Origin: Mucilaginibacter lappiensis | GTDB lineage: Bacteria > Bacteroidota > Bacteroidia > Sphingobacteriales > Sphingobacteriaceae | Assembly: GCF_900155965.1 (NCBI RefSeq) | Contig: NZ_FTMG01000013.1 | Span: 62,001 to 126,000, forward strand | Direction: 5' to 3' | DNA: 64,000 nucleotides | Part shown: positions 61,285 to 64,000 of the stretch, one piece after another | Numbering within the stretch: the first letter of the stretch is position 1 | How the letters are laid out: the number at the start of each line of letters is the position of its first letter | The notes under the pieces: generated by a model | What the model saw: only the letters and a program-made list of their open reading frames with translations | Told to the model about the DNA's origin: nothing | Databases searched by the model: none | Program-made: the position numbers and the translations under genes

Positions 61285-61380
61285 TTATATAGGAAGAGTC
61301 AAGATACAAGAATCAAGAGTCAAGACAATACAAAATTGATCTTTCCTCTTGATTCTTGACTCTTGACTCTTGATTCTTCC
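61285..61380. repeat. Repeated-word hairpin between lpoB and the COG3014 gene
   Basis: The left half reads GAAGAGTCAAGATACAAGAA with TCAAGAGTCAAGAC. The right half reads CTCTTGATTCTTGACTCTTG with ACTCTTGATTCTTCC, its approximate complement. The word (A)AGA(G/T)TCAAG is iterated in both arms. It is a same-strand spacer. Confidence 0.6.
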
Positions 61381-61385
61381 CAATA

Positions 61386-62816
61386 ATGATAAACCTCCGC
61401 AAGTATATTCTCCAGGCATCGTCTGTTATAGGATTGATGCTTTTTTTGTCAGGCTGCGCATCTTATAATGACCGTATTCTTCCGTATTATAAAAATGTTT
61501 CGGCCGGGAATTACAAAGCTGCCGAGACAGAGCTGGACAAAAACAGCCTGATCCAAAAACCCCGTAACAGGCTCCTTTACCTGATGGAAAAGGGAAGGAT
61601 AAGCCAACTGAACGGAGAATATAAAAACAGCAACCAGTATTTTAACGATGCCGACTCGATGTTGGAGCATGGTATGACAAGTGCTGCGGATGAGGCCGTT
61701 GGTGCATTGGTAAACCCCATGACGCAGCGGTATAAAGGCGAGGATTTTGAGAAATTCATGATCCATTATTACAAGGCGCTCAACTATATGTATCTGCATA
61801 ATACCGAAGATGCCATAGTGGAAGCCAGGCGTATTAGCCTGCAAGCCCAGGTACAGGGCGATAAATTTAACAATAAAGATAGCCGTTACTCCAACGACGC
61901 GTTTTCGCTCATGCTGCAGGGGATGCTGTATGAAAGCAACAACGATGTGAATAACGCATTCATATCTTACCGTAACGCGGCTGAGCTATATCTGAAAAAT
62001 CCTGATAAAACCTATTACGGCACCACGATGCCACTGGGGCTTCAGCAGGATGTAATTCGTACAGCCATGCTGAATGGATTTACAACCGAGGCCGATGAAT
62101 TTGAAAAAGCCTTCGGCATGAGCAATTACGTGCTGCCCAAACCAAGTGAGGGCGGCGAGCTGATCCTTTTTTGGGAAAACGGTCTGGCTCCGGTTAAAAC
62201 CCAGGTCGATTTATTTTTTAGCCTGATCAGGAACAACAACGGCGACCTCTTTTTTACAGACGCGGCCGGCGGATTAGTACTTCCATTTAATTACAGTGGC
62301 GACCGGAATAAAGTAAACACCAAATCGGTAGAAAGCCTGCGGGTGGCCTGGCCAAAATATGTGGCGCAAACCCCTTATTATTCGGGCGCGGTGGTCACCA
62401 ATAACCAGCAGCAAATACCGCTTGAAAAAGCCGAGGACATCAATGAACTGGCCTTTAGAACATTACAACAACGTACCTTAAACGAAATGGGCAAGGTACT
62501 TTCCAGGCTGGCCGTAAAAAAGATAGCCGAATATTCGGTACGTGCCGCCGCTAAAGATAACAATGGTAATACCAACTCCTTATTGGAAGGCATAGGTTAT
62601 GGTATACAGTTGTACAGTCTGCTATCAGAAAAAGCCGATACCCGCAACTGGCAAACGCTGCCATCGTACATTTCATATGCGCGCATACCGCTGCAAAAAG
62701 GCGAAAATCAGATCAGCCTTACCCTAAAAAACAGCCACGGTGCCGATGAAACCAAAACCATCAAAGTAAACGGTACAGGCCGCCTCCAGTTTTATAATTA
62801 TTCATCATTGCGGTAA
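61386..62816 (+). CDS. COG3014-family lipoprotein
   Basis: 476 residues. The lipobox LFLSGCAS marks a lipoprotein. TPR-like helices (residues ~30-240) carry MEKGRISQLNGEYKNSNQYF and YYKALNYMYLHNTEDAIVEA. A beta-rich C-terminal half follows. The layout matches COG3014 proteins, which are commonly encoded next to an LpoB-like gene. Function unknown, probably envelope related. Confidence 0.75.
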   Translation: MINLRKYILQASSVIGLMLFLSGCASYNDRILPYYKNVSAGNYKAAETELDKNSLIQKPRNRLLYLMEKGRISQLNGEYKNSNQYFNDADSMLEHGMTSAADEAVGALVNPMTQRYKGEDFEKFMIHYYKALNYMYLHNTEDAIVEARRISLQAQVQGDKFNNKDSRYSNDAFSLMLQGMLYESNNDVNNAFISYRNAAELYLKNPDKTYYGTTMPLGLQQDVIRTAMLNGFTTEADEFEKAFGMSNYVLPKPSEGGELILFWENGLAPVKTQVDLFFSLIRNNNGDLFFTDAAGGLVLPFNYSGDRNKVNTKSVESLRVAWPKYVAQTPYYSGAVVTNNQQQIPLEKAEDINELAFRTLQQRTLNEMGKVLSRLAVKKIAEYSVRAAAKDNNGNTNSLLEGIGYGIQLYSLLSEKADTRNWQTLPSYISYARIPLQKGENQISLTLKNSHGADETKTIKVNGTGRLQFYNYSSLR

Positions 62817-63367
62817 AAGGTGTAAGATAATCCCTACGTTTAATTTGTCATCCTGAGCGGAGCGAAGGATCTATCAGCGAGTAGATTCTTCGCTCCGCTC
62901 AGAATGACCAGGATTATTTACTTCGCACCTCAATGACGTATTTCTTATTAAAGCTCCCTACGCCTACCGCTCCATCCCATTGAAAATCCCAAACATTTTT
63001 TGTATCTTTAGGTACATTCCAAACACAGCCCTGCTTACTTGAATATTGTAAGCAGGGCTGTTTAATTAAAGAGATAAAAAGCCTAAAAATTAGAACTATT
63101 TACACGTATACTATTAATAGTCAATAGTATAAATCTTTTTAAATCATTTAAATTGTATCAAAAATTTGTTAAAAAGTGTTAAAATAGATTGTTTTGAATG
63201 AGTTTAGAGCAGTTTTCTATTCGTTTTTAGTCGATTTTCGATAGAAAAAGTGTTAAAATAAAGGTTTAAAAAGTTTTTGATCAACAAGAGCTGTTTGAAT
63301 TTTATAATTATCTTTAATAAAGTAGTAACCAGTTTCAGGAACCCATCACTTTCAACCTATCATACCC
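62817..63367. other. 551-bp spacer with two hairpins and an AT-rich promoter region
   Basis: A REP-type hairpin at 62847-62908 (GTCATCCTGAGCGGAGCGAA and its near complement) is followed by a strong terminator hairpin at 63025-63061. From 63100 to 63300 the sequence is very AT-rich and contains AAAAGTGTTAAAATA twice, 75 bp apart. No gene is supported. Confidence 0.55.
63025..63061. terminator. 14-bp-stem hairpin terminator
   Basis: ACAGCCCTGCTTAC / GTAAGCAGGGCTGT with a 9-nt loop, followed by TTTAATT. It probably ends the operon of the COG3014 gene. Confidence 0.7.
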
Positions 63368-63796
63368 ATGGCCGAAAATAAAACCAAAGAAACCACTGCC
63401 AGTGTAGCCGAATTTCTGAATGCGGTAGCGGATGAAACCAAACGCAAAGACAGTTTCCGACTGGTACAGATCATGGAGGAGCAAACCGGCCTGGAAGCCA
63501 AAATGTGGGGACCTGCCATTGTGGGTTTTGGCAGCTGCCATTATAAATATGAAAGCGGCCGCGAGGGCGATATGCCCATGGTTGCTTTCTCCCCGCGCAA
63601 AGCCGAAATTACCCTTTACCTGATGCAGGACCCTGTGGAGAAAGAAAAATTGCTTGCCAATTTTGGCAAATACAAAACAGGAAAAGGCTGTATCTATGTC
63701 AAAAAACTGCAGGATATTCATGAAGATGTACTGCGGGAAATGATTACCTCCGCCGTTGGCTATTTAAAAACCAAATACTGCGCATCAATATCTTAA
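63368..63796 (+). CDS. DUF1801-domain protein
   Basis: 142 residues. The start ASVAEFLNAVADETKRKDSF with LVQIMEEQTG, and the block MWGPAIVGFGSCHYKYESGR with MPMVAFSPRKAEITLYLM, are diagnostic of the DUF1801/YdhG-like fold. Function is not established. It has its own promoter region and stands alone. Confidence 0.85.
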   Translation: MAENKTKETTASVAEFLNAVADETKRKDSFRLVQIMEEQTGLEAKMWGPAIVGFGSCHYKYESGREGDMPMVAFSPRKAEITLYLMQDPVEKEKLLANFGKYKTGKGCIYVKKLQDIHEDVLREMITSAVGYLKTKYCASIS

Positions 63797-64000
63797 ATAA
63801 TTAAGCGCTGATATTTGGAATTTCATTAATTTTATCTTCTTTTGAACAAAGGTTCAAGGAGTTATCCTGATTAAACCACCAGACCCTTTATGCAGATATG
63901 CATTGTATACCAACAATAAACCAATTTAGAATACCAATTTATAAGCACTATTGCTGAATTTATAAAACACCTTGAAGAGGTTGTTAGGTGTTGAGTGTTG

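Noticed and set aside
1..64000. CRISPR array, tRNA, rRNA or prophage
   Set aside because: I found no regularly spaced direct repeats with unique spacers, no tRNA or rRNA signature, and no integrase or phage structural gene.

Overview
The window reads as a chromosome segment of a gliding-type Bacteroidota, most likely a Sphingobacteriaceae close to Mucilaginibacter (inference). The support is a complete gldK-gldL-gldM-gldN type IX secretion block, a SprE/PorW-like TPR lipoprotein, an atpZ-x-atpBEFHAG operon without atpDC, DUF4271, DUF2490 and LpoB/COG3014-type genes, AT-rich ribosome-binding regions, promoters with a TAnnTTT -7 box, and many intergenic REP-type hairpins.

Layout. 1-5.6 kb: cell-envelope and regulatory genes (DUF2490 fragment, outer-membrane protein, GT39 glycosyltransferase, GlxA-type AraC regulator, VOC protein, DoxX). 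5.6-11.6 kb: F1Fo ATP synthase operon on the minus strand. 11.8-18.9 kb: sprE/porW, penicillin-binding protein 1A and uvrC on the plus strand. 19-25.8 kb: gldK-L-M-N, a HemD-like uroporphyrinogen-III synthase and DUF4271. 25.9-30.3 kb: secreted or hypothetical proteins and an FG-GAP/ASPIC-UnbV protein. 30.4-51.6 kb: a large ribosomally synthesised and post-translationally modified peptide (RiPP) locus, followed by LytTR-type regulators up to 55 kb. 55.2-64 kb: an outer-membrane barrel receptor, azoreductase, GNAT, LpoB, a COG3014 lipoprotein and a DUF1801 protein, separated by repeat-rich spacers.

The RiPP locus is the notable part. A minus-strand operon carries two double-glycine peptides, a SPASM radical SAM enzyme, a C39-peptidase ABC exporter and an HlyD-like adaptor. 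Divergent from it stand five tandem paralogous precursor genes. Their leader is almost constant and contains an R-L-N-L-D motif and a GG site. Their cores are Ser/Thr-rich and end in a conserved H-G-S-x(2)-G-T-F-S-[R/K] motif. Next come a 58-aa ORF and a biosynthetic operon: two more SPASM radical SAM enzymes, a 2OG-Fe(II)-oxygenase-like protein, an MDR reductase, an unknown protein and a full-length LanB dehydratase. Then follow a UPF0489 peptide-arginase-like gene, an alpha/beta hydrolase and a second full-length LanB. No LanC cyclase is seen and the cores have essentially no cysteine. The predicted product is therefore a non-lanthionine, dehydrated (perhaps D-amino-acid-containing), radical-SAM-crosslinked and ornithine-containing peptide family. 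Six plus-strand transcription units share a promoter box, GTCGAAAAAGTTTC, placed exactly 19 nt from TTAG[CT]TTTA, and the divergent operon carries the upstream half. Each precursor also has its own terminator. All functional statements for this locus are inferred from motifs and context.
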